Shown: positions 24,722-39,962, numbered from the stretch's first letter. The stretch: DNA of 64,000 nt from Chaunax sp. Z400 (GCA_037577475.1 CM075192.1:15029908-15093907); one strand, 5' to 3'. Notes: a model not told the origin generated them from the letters alone. Numbers and translations: made by a program.

Positions 24722-27700
24722 CTTTGTGTGTGCATAATACGCAGCAGAAGTAGGACAAGAGGTCCCACTGTTGCAGCTTGTATTATTTGACGCAGCAATT
24801 CATTAATTATCTTCCCTGCACTTTGCTCATTGTTTCCTTTTTTTTTTTTGTTTACCGCTTCAAGCACCTTGTTCCATGTTGTTCTAATCACAACTCTTTG
24901 TTAAAATCACGAGCCCATCCAACAACACTGGAAGTCTCTGAAAGAATACAGTGAGTGTCTGGATCTCACACCATGACATCTAGGAAACCTGATGTGGGGG
25001 GGACTGAGAGTTTAAAACCTTCATTGAGATAAACAGTGATTGTCCTCGCCCTGAGGGGGGACGTGTTGAGCAGAGAATCCATGACTGCGTCTGAATCCTT
25101 GCTTTTGTCTTTACACATTTCTCCCTGAGGTGTTTTGTTGCTGATTGGCTTCAAGGACAGTTTTATGTTGTGTTTTTAATTTGAACAGAAATGTTTGGAT
25201 TTATCACCAAAGGCTTTTGAAAAACGTTCAGGGTATGAACACACATTTATTTATATATTTAATCATGTCTATTATTTTGCCATCTGTCTACCTAATTTAA
25301 CCAAAAAGCTAACTGTATATTGTTGAATATGAATTAAAAACAGTTGAGTCACACGCTTGAAAAAATAAAAAAAAATAAAAATGAACACACACACACACAA
25401 ACACTGACATTTCCACCTGCTGACTGTCACACATGCTTTAGCTCTGCCGCCCTGCTCTGTTGATGGTGGACTAAATGATCCATAGCAGTGTATATGGACC
25501 GCACCTCCTCTCATTGGTCACATCCACTTGCTCTTTATTGAATCTACCAGGTTAGTCTATACAATCGCTGACTCATATATTATCACCATGGCCCATCAGT
25601 GCAGTACAATCTATTCAAACTCGTGACTTTTGTCCTCCCACAGCCTCTCCTGAAAACATTTCTGTTTTCCGTTCTTATGTATCAGGCCATCAATCCTCAG
25701 CTGCTGCACCCCTCCACCCCGGGGCCATTTTCTGAAGTCCCAAAGGTGACCCCTGTGGCATCTATCACCATGACCTATGTGGCATTAAGCGAAACCTCAA
25801 ATTGTTTATTCACCAGTCTATTAATAAAAATCTTCACTGGAGTGACAGACGGCAAGGATGCCGGACTGTCAGTTATAAATCTCGAGGCACATGGGGGGAG
25901 AAAAATAGACAGTGGGACACTGGAAGTATGCAGAAATCTGTTTGTGGAACAAGGCGTGTGAAGGAAACACTGATATTTGTGCCCCTGCTGAGCGCTGTGT
26001 GCTGTGATGAATGGCGCCGTATAGCATTTTACTGCCCTATGCATTCCTGTGTCTGGGCTGTTTACTCTTAACACACCTTGCCCCTTTGTGTGTGATGTTA
26101 ACCAGACGGGTAATACACGGTACTGTCGATTGCCCCAGTATAGTTATTCAGACCCTGTTTCAAACCATACTCACTTCACTGCACAGAGCAGGCATGACAT
26201 ACCAGTGGCATAGCTTCATGGCATAAAGCTCAAGAGATCTGAAGTGTAGGAAGCAAAGCGGTGTTGCAGCTGTAGAAAGGAATCAGCGGGCACAATTGTG
26301 GACATGACAGAGGGGATTTAATGTTCAGCGGCATTTTAAACCATTAGCTACTGTCTGTTGTCTTGTTACCCAAAACAGCTGTATGTTTTTTTTTTCTTTC
26401 TTTCTGTCAAATAGATTCCATGGCTCATTAAGGCAGGATTTAGTGTCTGTAAATTCACATTAGCAGCACGAAGGACAGTGACCTCTCTCACTGTAATTAG
26501 ACAGGGAGTCGTCTCCAGCTCGGTCTCTTGCCATAGAGATGACTCTCATTATAATGTGTAGACATTAGCTGATCGGTTGGGGACAGGTGGAGATGTCATC
26601 ATGACCTTCAGTTCGCCTGTGCATGTGTGGGTGTGCCTCTCTGAGTGGTGCTTTGACTTGGCCTTTCATAGAGGCTCCCTTGTCTTGTTAGTGAAATGTT
26701 GATGGTTCTAATGTTAAGTGAGGAAAGTTAACTGTTGTGACCACCCCACCACCACCACCATCACCATCCAGACAGTTTTTTTTCCCATCATGGCACCATC
26801 TTAGCCTGTTCCCCGCTTAACATTTAGAGGAAGAAAGAATAAATTCAGCCTTCAGTTACAACTGTGAAATCATCTGGGATGGAGGTAAGGTTGAGGATTA
26901 GGCTGGGATTGGGCCAGAAGAGTGCACAGTGACTCAGGGAGACAGGGAGAGAGGGAGATGGAGGAGGAACAGTTCCCAGCAAAATGCACTGAATGGATTT
27001 TAGAGCCTCTCTAATTGTTCTTTCTTTTTGTCTGCTGTCCTGGAAAAACCACCCACGCCTCCTCCTCACATTTTCTTTTTCCCTCCCACTGAAGTTCTTT
27101 CAGCTCTGTAAAGCTTTTTGCTGAAAACCTAAAGGTGACAAACCAATAATACAATCATTAATACTTTTTTTTGTTTCAGCTGAGACATTTTGCTGACCTC
27201 TACTTAATTCTAAAAAAAAACTTGACTTTCGTATGCATTTTCACTTTAATCATCTTTGCCATCTCCTTGTTGTTACATTGAACTATTTCTGGCTGGGTTT
27301 TTTTTAAATGTGTTGAGTTCTTTGTCTCCAGCTGGCCTTTTCACAGATACTATGGTGCTGTATATGCACATGATTCTGTATATGACAGATATGTTGTGAC
27401 ACACAATAGATTTTCAAACTGCTGCCATCTCCTCTCTCCCCTGTCTGCTCTTGTTTCTTCACAACATCCTTTTTTCAGCCTTTACTTTATCCTCCAATTG
27501 TCTTCCAACTTCCTGTCTGTGACAAATAGAAAGTGAGTTTATCCCACTGATATTGTTTTTTTTTAAACTTCCATTCTCCCTTCACCTTCTCCTTACCTCC
27601 AACCCTGTCCATCATTTGCCTAATCTTCCTTTTAGGTTTTCCTCTGCCCTAGTGTTCCTATTCTCCCTCTGACATAGGGCTTCTTGATTCCCGTTGGCAT

Positions 27701-29999
27701 CTAGCAGCGGTGCTGTTTCTTCCTTTCCTTCCAGCTCAACTCCACTGGATGACTGGAGCCCTTGTTGAGGTGTTGTTGTGGTTATTGGCCCAGGCTGTTT
27801 CTCAAGGGGGTCCTTCAGCTTGTCTGTCCTCCCTGAGTGTCCCTGGCCCCCGACTCACACCCCCTTGCCCCACAAAGCTGCTGTCAGTTCGCAGGCCACA
27901 TGTGTCAAGCCTCAAGCCCTTATTTAAGACCCAGGTCTTGCCTTGGCGTCACTGTTCCAGCAACAGTGAGGGCACCATGAAAGAGAGGGTGTGGGCAGCT
28001 ATTCAGCAGCCCAGAAGGACTCAGTGGAAGGCTGGACAAGAAAAAGTGATGTAAATAAAGTAAAAGCACTTTTACTGGAACAATTGCTCTCAGCCTAGCT
28101 GACATTGTGAACTCAAAAAAAAAAGTGCAAGAAGTAGAGTGACTATTCACCCACACAGAGTGCCCCCAGTTCATAAGGCTTGAAGTGTGAATATGGTAGT
28201 TTGGCTGGAGGGGATAGTGGAGCTCAGCCAGAACCATGCACAACAGTCTCTCTGTTTAGCCGTCTCTCTCTCAGCGCAGGAGCCGAGACACATTAACAAA
28301 CACAAGCCTCCAATAAAACACCACCACTGAACAATGTTGCTCAAGTCCCGTCAGTGGTGTGATAGTCTGTGTATAACACACAAAAAGCCATGCCATTCAT
28401 TACAGCTGAGTGTATTTTAGGCTTGCTTATTCTTTATTATGCTTTGGTTAAATACTGATGACTCATTCCACATCTGAAAGTGCTAATTATTTTATTTCAT
28501 TATTTTTCAACACTCTGTATTAAGTATTGAGGCCCTGGTTTTCCACATTACTGTTTATTGGTTGCCTGCTAACATTCTTCTGTGGTTATTATTCCAAGCA
28601 GCTCTGGAGACACTCAGTAGTTTGGGGATGTTTTGTGGTGATGTAATCTTTAAATTGCACAGTGACTAACCAGGTACAGATGATTGAGTCTGTCATCAGC
28701 TCCTTAAAGTTTCTGTGTTGGGGGTCACAGGAGACAGAGGCTCTAATTGACAATCAGTGATGAGTGTCTAAACAGAGCATTATTAGAGGGCTCCCAGGGC
28801 CTTGATCACCTAGTGTGGAGAGACCAGAGGGGGCAGGGGGAGGAGAAAGAGATGGTCAAGATATAAACATAATTGTTCTTTGGTTTCATGGGAATATTGG
28901 CGCTAAATCCTGAAGTTTTCATGTAGCTTTACACAGCAACAGGGAGAAAGGGCACATTATAGTTCAAATGTCTTAGGTTAGGATTACGTCTGCTCCTTGG
29001 ATGTGCATACAGACTGGATTCTGTCTCTCTTCTCACACTCAGATTAGTGGTATAGTGTGGGTGGTGGCCGGGATAATTATGGCTTCCACAGCTGTAATGC
29101 AAAAAAAAAGGATAGAACATCCATCTTTGTTGCGGGAGCAGAACCGGCAGCAGTTTGTGAACAGAAACAAGCACACAGACACAGACAGAGTAAATGGAGG
29201 ACAAGGCAAATAAACATTTTTATGACGACCCAATTTAACTAGTCATTAAAGTTTCCTCGCTGTGGTCAGGAGGCAATATGGGGCTTGAGAGGTTTGGATT
29301 AAAATGTCAAACGTTAATGTTGGTAGAAGTTTACAATTCCAGCTACTCTTGTTTCTCGCGTTTTATTCTTTAAAAATCCCTTTTACATAGCACACCAATT
29401 GGCATACAATACAGGTGGATCAAACATGGTGGATTTCTAGCTGGCAGGTATTTCCACACAAAACGTCCCTTGTTGTTCTCCATTATCCTTTTTCTAATTA
29501 ACGTGTCTCCCAGGGCACATAGTGTGCAGTAATTAAGGGCTAATTGTACCCAAGGTCAGTGGATTTATTCATTTATCAGTTTATTTATTTTGTAATCAGT
29601 CCTTCCATATGCCGTCGCTGTTTGGCATTTGAGTATTTGTTCCATAACCCTCCTCTCTTTGCCTCCTCTGAAGCAGAACATTACCCCAGCCTCTCATGAG
29701 ATGAGCGGAGGTGGTGATAGTCGTAAGCAGGAAGCCAGTGACACGTAAAGGTGTAGCTTACTTGCCGGGAAGGCCAGAGGGGCCTTGTGCTCCATGTGGA
29801 CCAGTGTAACGGCGTTAGCTGCCTCAGGGCATGCGGTCACTAGAGGTGGTTTGGCTGTGCTGAGGATGTGTTGGCTGTAAATAGTGGCGTGCTCCTAGTA
29901 CAAGCTTTGCCTAATGGGACTGCTAACATAATCCTTCTTTGTCCAACAGATTGTTGAACCCCTCTATTTATCTAACGAATTACGGGATGTGGGATAAAC

Positions 30000-30390
30000 A
30001 AACAAAAAAATATAATAATTTAAACACGAAAACCGACGAGGTAAATTTTTGTAGCCTACACTTAAAAAAATCGAGTCGACTTAGTCGACTGATTTAATTT
30101 ATTTTGACAAAAGATTCCACAAAATCGTATTGAAAAAGTTTCAAGCAAAGAATATTAAATCAAGACAACTTTGTTTTTGAAAATAAATATTTTAATTTAA
30201 CAAATATGTGTATTTTAGATCAAATGAAAATATACAGTAATACAATGTGCATAAACACCGTAGTTCACTTTTTTTACTTTATTGATTTTTTTTTAATTGA
30301 TTTGTTCTATTTGAAATTAAATAAAGCAATTATAAAATGAATCAACCTCATAAACTAAATTTTAAATCATTATTTTGTAAAGTATTACTT
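30000..30390. repeat. AT-rich block with paired AGTCGACT sites
   Basis: Base composition turns strongly A/T-rich compared with its neighbours. Two copies of the 8-bp palindrome AGTCGACT lie 1 bp apart at 30074-30081 and 30083-30090. It could be an old transposon insertion or simply AT-rich intron; no terminal repeats were identified. Confidence 0.4.
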
Positions 30391-31731
30391 TAAATTACAT
30401 CTGTGCAATTGTCTGCACTTTTACGGCATGGGGTAAATATTACCTTCCTACCTTGGTTTATGTTCAGATCTTCAATCCTTTACTACCGTAGTGCGTCCTC
30501 ACACACTGTAGATGCATATGTGTCTGCACACAAAGATATACGCACAAACAATTCCATTCATAAAGGAGTGGCCAAACAGAAAACCCTCATGCCCTTGCAC
30601 ATCAACAGTCAGTGGGGTTTCTGCCCAGCATGTGTGCAGAAGTCCACCTTACCTCCGTCATGCTTCCATATTAAAGAAGTGGTGTGATGGGTTCCTGCTG
30701 GTGGCAGGGTAGGGGCCCTGTCCTAGGGCTGTGCATGTGGGCCTAATCTCCTCATTAACTCAGCCAGTACTGGGCGCAGATGGCAGGTTGGCACTGAACA
30801 GGATGCACACCCCCCTGTCTTCCTACCACTGTTAGACCCTGAGATCCTTCGGACTAGTATAGCTCATTACTGTTAATGGATCGCTGTTAGTCTGCCTTGC
30901 CTGGACTTATGTGTGTTGAGAGTGCACATGCGTGTGTGTTGTGTTTGCGTTTATGTTTTCTCTTCCTGCTGTTACATCTAGGATGTTGACTGTTGAGTTC
31001 AGTTGCCTATTTAATCAATGCTGATGAAAGATGTGATTTGCACAGGGTACAGTCGCTTCAGCTGTCACTCAGAGCTGGGTTTTTGAAAACCCTTATCTTC
31101 CTGATAAATTAAGAGAAATTATTATTATTTTGTATTTATTTTTTTATTGAAATGGAAAATTATGAAACATGACATGATGCTTCATGATACATGGTTGAAG
31201 AGGGGGTGGTTACACGCATGTACTCTCTACAATTACTTTCCTCCTCGGCCTCTCTCACTCCCTGAGATAACTGGAAACAGCTATACTTTCTAAACGCATT
31301 TAGTCCCCCTGATTCTCAGAAACCCTAAAAGACATTCGCAATGCACTCAACAAAACGGACTCTGCCAGTCCATAAAGTAACAAACTGGTTAAAAAAAACA
31401 AAAAAACATTCTTGTAAATTTTCCACCAACAGGCTGGGGGAAAATATGAGCAAACACACGACAATCAAGACACAGCACTTGAGGTGGTAGAATCTATTGC
31501 ACTGACAAAAACCAGAGACCCTTCCCTCCTTTCAGAACACACATTTGTCTGCTCTGGGCTATCGGGTATGTGGGCTGGCACTAGTTAAATATAGCATGTG
31601 TTTACAAAAAGCCCAATAGCACTTTTTAATTTGCTTATATCTAACAGTGAGTGGATTAGATATAGTACTGGACCCGTCCAGTCATGGACAGATGAAAGAC
31701 TGGTGTGTGTTGAATTCTGAGTATGTTTGAC

Positions 31732-31738
<7 letters not shown>

Positions 31739-31794
<56 letters not shown>
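31739..31794. repeat. Long (TG)n microsatellite, about 28 units
   Basis: An uninterrupted TG run of about 56 bp. The open frame with Thr-His repeats on the opposite strand is caused by this run. Confidence 0.97.
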
Positions 31795-31797
<3 letters not shown>

Positions 31798-33516
31798 GAG
31801 GTCACTCTGAGCTTCCTGTTGACAGCTGCAGGCTGTGGGCAGATTTACTCCATGGCAGATGCTGCTGAGGGACACAACTCTGTCTGAAGTTTATGTTGTA
31901 CCATTTGGCCGTGTCTATTTATAGACCACGACTATACAATGTGAATAGGTAGACTAAGCAACGCTGCTTTCAGTAATAAAAATGTCCTCGCAGTGTTTCT
32001 CTGCATGTGTTTTGCTGTGTGTGTTTGCGTTGGTCGGTTTGAGTGGTAGTTCTTAGCTTGGTTGGACACCCTCATTACCAGACATGCACAGGAAGGCATG
32101 GTTGGTTTTCCTCTACAATAGAGCGGGTTGGGTCTTGGGAAAAAAAAAAATCCACAATAGACTGACTGTGACATCCTGGTGCCTCCTTTCATCTCCGCGT
32201 TCCTCCTGACTATGCCTCCTTACACGCTGATGTTCTGCTCAATGTCTCCGCAATGTGATGTCACATGCAATTTGTATCCCTGTCTGAGATTTTGTGAAAG
32301 AGGGTAAATCTGGAAATCCTCAGTGGGTGAATGAACACGACCGCGGGTCTGAATCTGGTGAAGTATGTCAAAGAATGGCACCAAATCATCATCCCTTGAG
32401 AAAGGAGGAATAGTCTGGCTTTCCTCATGCAGACGTCGGAGTCCATTCATTTTGGAGGGCCATCCTCCAACTCTAGAGAAAGCCTTCATTAGCTGTCTCA
32501 TGCCTTCATCACAGCTTTTTCTTCACTTGGACTAAAGAAACTTTGGGTGCTTCAGTGAGCCAGCTGAGTGACTTGTGGATTTGTGCTGTATGGTTGGCAG
32601 TCTGGGGCCAGGGGTCCAAATCCAAACAGAGAACGTGACCTGAACCAAAAGGTCAAACATAAGCTTGTCACCAGTAAGTCAAATGCGGAAATACTGTAGG
32701 TCACCTGGCTCGCAGAGAAACACGCAGATAATCAAACGAGTTTCACTTAGTAATTGCGAGGTGTTTTATAAAACACTGAAATGCTTTTAGTACATTCCAC
32801 CACTTTGTTTACCCTCCTCCCCTCTCCCTAAACACATGAAGAGTCTGCCAAAGAACTGAACAGGTTAGGCCTTTTTTCTGTCCGGTGGACATGGATTTAG
32901 TTTCATTGCCCAAACATTTACCATTTTGTTTGCTATGGATCAGCCTGCAGTTTGACAAAGACAGCATTGTACCAGAGAGACATTTTTTGCCTTTTCTTTT
33001 CCTTCTCAAGGCTTCAGTGCTCCATGCTGGGGTGGGTGGGGGGGTATGAAACAGATAACTTTCACTCTATGCCCACAACAATCGTGGCTCTATTGTTCGA
33101 ATGAGGCAGTTTTCTTCATAAGCCCCTGAAAAAAAGATGAAAAAGAGAAAAAAAGTTGATTGTGTGTCTCCTGCTACTATGTAGGTTTAATTTCAATTTC
33201 TTGCCTTGTTTAACAGTTTCCCTTTTTTGGACTTATGGTTATCCTAGCCAACTTACACACTGGTTGCAGCTTCTGTATAAAAAAAAAAAATCTGTGTTTC
33301 TATCTGACTCCTCTTGTAAACAGTGAGTGATCAGACATGAATGTTGCGTTGATACACAGACTTGATTTACTGGATCTCTGCTGAAAAAGGGAGTTTCATC
33401 TCTTATTACTGTAACATGGATTATCTTGTTCTTTAAACAAATGTTGCCATTTAAGGAGCTGCAATAAAAAACGACTCACCTCTGCCAAAGTTGTGTTTTC
33501 ACGTATGTCTGCTGTT

Positions 33517-33720
33517 GTTTGTTTGTTTGTCAGACAGATTTGTCGGATTTGCCAATCCAGATAAAGGGGTGAATCCAGGAACTTTCCTCAGTATTGCGAC
33601 ATCAGGCTTTTTTCAACATTTTTCCTAATTACTCAACAACTACTGAACCAATTTCCACAGAAAATTGTGTAGGGGTCGGGCATGGCAAGAAAATCTAAAC
33701 ACGTGGAGGACTGATGGAAG
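33517..33720. repeat. Probable relic of a widespread animal interspersed repeat
   Basis: A GTTTGTTTGTTTGT run is followed by GTGAATCCAGGAACTTTCC, CAGTATTGCGACATC, TTTTTCAACATTTTTCC and CAACTACTGAACCAATTTCC. These words in combination resemble a repeat I remember from many fish and invertebrate sequences, with 'AAACTACTGAACGGATTTCC' and 'GATCCAGGAATTTTTT' words. Diverged and non-coding. Confidence 0.4.
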
Positions 33721-36700
33721 TAGCACTCTACCTAGTGCCAGTCAAGATGGTATTATTTCATTGTTTTTGTATATTGTATAAACATGCATATATTATCCAC
33801 GTCTCCATAGAGATTTGTGAGTTTCACCTTATAGACATCTAAGTAGTATCAGCTGGACATTGGCTTAATACATTTTTGAATGTAAAACTTCTTTATTGGA
33901 TATCCATTTTGAGGTACTGGTAGGTTTTTTTGTACTGTGGTTTCAACTGGAGAGACAGCTACAAGCTAAATGTGAGCCTGACTGTCTGCGAGTACTGTGG
34001 GGTTAGTCGTGTTGACGAATAATATCCTGCCCCCCTTGGTCCATGGCTCCTAAGTGCCCCTTAGCTACATGACCTCCTTTACTTTCAGCATCACTCTGTC
34101 ATCACACTACTTATGCTGGTCCCCTGCTATGACAGCTGTACTTTCATCAAACATGGCCCTTTCAGACGGATGAAGCCTGAATAACCGTGACATGGTCCCG
34201 TTGACAAGAGTCAGAATGAATGATTTTAGCTGCTACTTCGGAGATCTTGGTTGTATTAGGCAGCTTCCGGGCCCCTTGGGGTTTTATCAAATCTCTTTCA
34301 GCACAGTTCGGACCATCTACCCATACACATACATTCTGGACTCTCAGCTTAGCCAGATGGATTATAATAAACAGGATATGAGGTCATCTTCTTCATGAAT
34401 CAGGCTGACTGGAAAGTACCGCAGTGTCAACTCCTCAGCACCTCTGCCCTCTCTTTATCTCCCATTGGTTCCTTATCAGGGGAGAGTGGCTCCAATATTG
34501 ACCTTGTGGGAGAGGCTTTCGGCATTGCCTTCAACAGAGAGCTCACAGTGATTGTTGGCCATTGTTTGGAATTCTTTACTGATCAGAAGTCATCGATTAA
34601 GCCATTTTCTAACTTTGTGGGCAGAGGTTAAGTGTCCCAATGCCGACATGAGTAATGTGTTCTCTCATAATGACGGCAGTAACAGAAATGCACTTTGGAC
34701 ATATGACTAAGTGGAATTTCAATCCTGAATTTGTCAGATATGGGTGGTACTGCTGCATATTACATTTTGCCTCCAGAAATGTATAGTGACTCCTTCAGTC
34801 AGAGAAAGAGCTCTTTTTTTGTCTTGTGTTTATTTTTTCCTGAGTTGTCTCAAAAAGGTGACAGGGTACTTGTCAGACGATGTTGCCTTTTTTATCGTCA
34901 TTCCCCACGAGCCCAACTTCTCTAAGTTTCATCGTAATCCTGACTTTATACTTTCCATATAGTGACAAGTCAGAGATTAAAGGATTAGCAGCAGACAGAG
35001 ACAACCTGCCATGAGATTCTGATGTGCACAAACAAAAGAGAATGTTGAAAGTCTGCGTTGGTATGTGTTCATTGAGTTCTTCTGGTTCAGATTTTGTGTT
35101 TGTTTATGTTTTTGTTTTTGCGATGGTACCAAAAGAGTTGGCAAGTGTCATTTTTTTGAACCGATATTGTTTGAAGTTTAAAATTCTTAGCTTAGCTCGA
35201 AGACGCACCATGGCTGTTTCGGTAATATTGGTTTTAATGTATTTTTGCACCTGTAGAAATGTTTAGCACCATAACAGATTCACAATAGTAAGTTAGGACT
35301 GCCAAAAAACTGAGAAAAGATATCTGCCTTGTGGAAGTCTGATGTATTCTCCCAAGGTTGTCTCCGGGATTCTTTTTTTTCTGTGATTGGAATGCTGTGG
35401 ACCATTCCTTTATGTGAAAGGGAGAATAGGGAAATTTGGACCAGCTCATACCAGAGAAAGGATACACTTGGCCGGCTTATTGATTTCCCTACCTCCCTTG
35501 CCCCTTCCCTCTATCCATCCTCCTTTCCCTCTCCAATGGGCTTCTGATGAGCCTGCTCCCCACAGACACGCCGCCAGCCACAGTCAGTCAGGTTTCTCTC
35601 CGTCCATCTCCAGCACTGCTAGGCAGAAGGTTTCTCCCGAGGCCAAGAGGAACAAGGCATATTCTGTTACAGTCAGCGCAGGAGGAAGAAAAACGCACTG
35701 TTACTAGATATGAGTGAAATCAAATCTGTTTGACTTGCCTGGCAGCTATGACCATTTTCCATGCAGGCAGAGAATGTCAGGATTGAGTGAATGGAATGCA
35801 GTTGCTCCCAGCGCACCTGACAGATTTGTTGGACTTTCAGTATAAGTAGATCTGTTAAAAGAATATTATTTCCACGGGGAGCCGGTTAGGAAATGAGTGG
35901 TAGACACACATACCACTCCAAGGTGTTCAATTAATATTATATTTTAATGCTTCTTTTTTTTGGGGTTGCTTACATTTTGCTCCCCGTCACGCCTCACTTG
36001 CCGTACCTACATATCTGCAGGAATGTTACTGCCTGAGACAGCTGACACTCAATTTGACCAGCAAGTGACTTCCCATGCCTTCCTCATACCCTGAGCATCC
36101 TATATGGTGCCAAATGTAGGCCTATGCAATGAATGGATTCAGTGCAGGCAGCACTTTAAAGCTGCTCTCACATATCGAAACTAACATTCAACCTGCACTT
36201 CAAAGGCCTGTGGACGTTGACATACTGGCCTCCTTTGTGTTAGCGTGTATCTGAGTAAATTGAAATTGAGGAGCGAAAGACAGGGCAGAGAAAACAATGG
36301 GCAATAAACAAATCTTTGAGTTAGGCTCCATACCAGCTGGTGGTGTCTTTTAAGGCTGTGTGTTTGCTCCAGCAGTGTGACAGATGTACTGTCAGCTTCC
36401 CCTTTGCTGCCTTTATTGTCTGTGTGTTCTGTGTCTGTGTGTGGAAATGGGAGTGCATGTGCGTCTGAGTGGTTGAACGAGTTCGGTAAGGACATTCCAG
36501 AGAAAGAACTTGACAAATCAAACCATTTCCATCGTAGGCTGTATGAAATTTTAAAAAAAAGAAAATCTCTGCTTTTCTTTGTTTGTTTGTGTCTTTCTTT
36601 CTCTCTTTCTTTCTTTTCAGTGACTCACCTTTTCTCTTGCACACTTGGACTGACGGTATGCTACTGCCCAACAAAGGACCTTTTTCTAATGAGAGCATGT

Positions 36701-39700
36701 AGCACAATTGAAGCTTTTTTTGCCTGAGCCCTACTCAGGCAGTCGTCCTTTTTTCCACCCGCCAACATGATGCTGGATGTATGGTAGCCCCACTAATTGG
36801 ATGATCTTGTATGCCTTTGGAGTTCAGTGTCCCTCCATAGCCCTTCATCTGTGCAGATGTTGCAAATGCAGTGAATGTTAACGTGAGATGCCACAAGCTT
36901 CATCATCTAGTATCAGTCACTCTGTAATTGGTGGTTGGTTGTAGCCTTCTCAGGCCCTGCTATAACCCCACCCACCCGCTAATGATGGATGAGGCTCTCC
37001 ATTCCCAACCATGTGTGGAGGAAGATTCTTGGAGGAGGAGAAGGGAAAAAAGAGGGAATGAAAAGGAGCCAGACGAGGAGGAGTTTGATCTCTTGCTTCC
37101 TGTCCTGGTCTTGATGGTACCCGTCTGGTTGCCAGCTTCCTCCCCTAATCCACCACTACTACCCATCCCCCACTTTTACACCATTAAAATGATGATGGAT
37201 TGATCTCACACAGCCCAAATTGCTACTTAACGCCCACATTTTATGGTTATACATACAGGGCGGAAATTGTTTATCAAAGATATTTCTTCTGGTTGTGTTT
37301 TTGAAACACCATGTGAAAAAAAACAACATACTTTTTTGCAAAAATATGTATCCATTTTAAACTTGCCCAAAACCAAAGCCAAAGATGTGTCTTTGCATTT
37401 GCTTGTGGGCACATGTTTGTGAACACATGTACCCAATACCACGTGTGTGTGGGTTCGATTTTGTGTGTGCTCTTTATAAAAGGCAACTTGTGGAGCTAAT
37501 TAAAAGGCCTTGTGTAGGACAGAGCCATTCATCTTAGTGATGGGTCCAAGCTGTCACTTATCCCACAATCCTGTGGGGGAATGAACTGCAGTTTGCAGGC
37601 GTAAAGGATACAATGCGCATTTTCTTCTTTCTATCTAAAAAAAATCTCCATGTTAAGGTTGAATATAAATATAATTTACTTTGGTAATATGAGTAATATT
37701 CAAATGAGCGATAATTTTTTTCCTGCTCATCTCTGCCACTTGTCCATGTAGGAAAGAAATCCCCTCCTCCTGTCAACCTTCCCCCACTGATGGTGACAAC
37801 AGCAGTTAATGTTGAGATGTGCTGCCTTTGACAGAGGGGATATGCAGAACTCACCCCACCCCAGATTTTCTGTGCTCAGCAGGGTTTTTGGATCACAGGG
37901 CAGTTTTATTGGCTGTGATGGGACTGACAAAGAATGCTGGCAAAGGAATTTGTAATTGATGCCCTTTTAGTACGCATGTCAGGCCTGCATATAATTCGGC
38001 CTCCGTTGCCTGCCCCCTGCTCCATGTGTGAACTCAGGATGCCTGTCCCCTTGCCCTCTCATTACCACTATAGGCTCAGGGGTGCTGCCAGGGCACTGAG
38101 AGGTGAGGCCGCTGGGTCAGGGCACAGCGCGGCTTCTGCTTGCAATGACACCAGGTGTGTGGCTAAATAGCCTGCATCACATTTTAATGGATGAGCAAAC
38201 TTAATGCTTTCTGTTTATTGATTATAAATGATGGGAATTGATTGAGCTCCTCTGCCCTGCATCAGATTATCTTTGTGTGTATGCACAGGTTAACTGCATC
38301 CATGTGCAATGTAGCATACCAATGTGTACTCCTATTTCAAGACTGGCTGCTCATGACCAGCTGTAGGCTGCACACATTTATCAGTCCACCAGTGGAAGTG
38401 ACAGTCAGTTCCCTTAAGGGGATGACAAAGGCATGAAGAGTTGCTGAGTTTGGTTTTTCAACAATCTTTATTTACTGTGCTATTTGGTCGAAAAGGCCTC
38501 AAAGTCCTTAAAACCAGGATATATTTGCAGGGGGATGGGTGAGAGGCAAGTGGGAATACATGCATGACCTGGAAAGTCAAACTGTGAAATATCCTTCAAC
38601 ACATGTGTTAGGAGGCAGACACAGCAGTGAAATGTTTGGTGATTTAAAATCACTCTGGCATTTTGACTGATAGTTCTCTCTTTGCGTTACAGGGTCATCC
38701 CAGGTCTGTCTTTTCCTTGTCCTGAAAATCCCTCCCACTATGCAACAATGCTGTTGTTGTGTCTTTCAAGATCAGTTTACAATAATTACATCCTCTGGAA
38801 GTTTTGGCACGTCAAATGTTCTCTAAATTTTCTTAATCCACTCATGAACAATAGCCTACCTTACCTGCTATTTAAATTAATAGCCCAAGCATATGAGGAA
38901 GGATTACTCAACCATGTTCTGCAGTTATTGTCAGATGAGGGCGAACCAACTTGAAAAACATGAATACGTGAGTAAGAGCAGTGAGAAGTGTCTTTGTTCT
39001 TGGAAGAGGAACAATTTCCAAACCATCATCGAGTCTGCCTTCGGCCCTTTGTTGGTCTTCTTGCTGTGTTTGTGTTCATGTGGTGGGAATTCGTATTCCT
39101 GACAGTGTGTTGCAACACCTGCAGAGCAAATAAAAGCAACACATGTGTACGTATGTGTATGTGTGTATTTTGTTTGTAGGGGAAAGAGGTCAATCCCTTC
39201 GGGGGTCTGTTGCACTGAGACACAGAGAGAGCAAGGGGTCACTGAAAAGGGTTGGGAGGTAGGAACCCTCACCTCCACATGAACCTTAAACTGGTAAGAG
39301 ACAAGTGAAGGGAGAGATGGTGGGGGGGTCGAGACTTGAGCTTGAACATACGTCTGCAGGGCCTTAGACAAATGATAGGGATTTCCTCCGCCTTACTGAC
39401 CACGTCTGACTGTCTAAGCCCTTATCTTTTATCTGTCTGTCTGCTGTCTCTCGTACCATCTAACTAGCCTGCTCGATACCCACAGTTTAGAAATATAATA
39501 AACAGAGATTGAGAAACGAAGTCAAAGAGATCACAGATCATTGGCAGTAATACTGCTGGTCAAGAGATAGGCCTTTTTTTTTACTCCTCCTCTTTAGGAT
39601 AAACTCCTGGTAAATGTTGGAAAGTACATTGTCACACTAAAAATATGTTCCATGAAAGGAGGACTATATTTTTAGGGAGCTAAGTGAAATTTCTTTTCTT

Positions 39701-39962
39701 AGCACGGCACACATTTACTATTCCAACTCTGTTAACAAGGACATGGAAGGCCATTACATCTAAAAGTTTACAGTTTGCTGTCCATTTACAGGCATTTTTC
39801 ACTCTAAAACATAAGAAATCATATGAAACCACTCAAACATCAGAGCGCTGCTAGATTGTTAGATTGCTCGTGATGGAACATTTAATGGAGTGAAGCAGCA
39901 TGAACCTCTCCACAGGGTAGGCCTTGGTGGACAACGGAGAGATATGGGCTTCAGACAAGTGT

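Larger units (their letters stand above)
16987..31738. other. Intron segment without recognised genes
   Basis: Contains short CA runs at 18489-18531 and 25387-25400, a TG run at 24699-24721, a CCA/CAC run at about 26745-26768, poly-A/T tracts and an AT-rich block near 30000-30390. ORFs here of up to 165 codons (20294-20791) match no family I know. Homeodomain-like AATTA motifs cluster near 18030-18110 and 22850-22945, but nothing firm can be assigned. Confidence 0.7.

Noticed and set aside
36590..36620. Pyrimidine tract before TTTTCAG as an acceptor for a Robo exon
   Set aside because: The sequence after the AG (TGACTCACC...) encodes nothing like Robo Ig2 in any frame.
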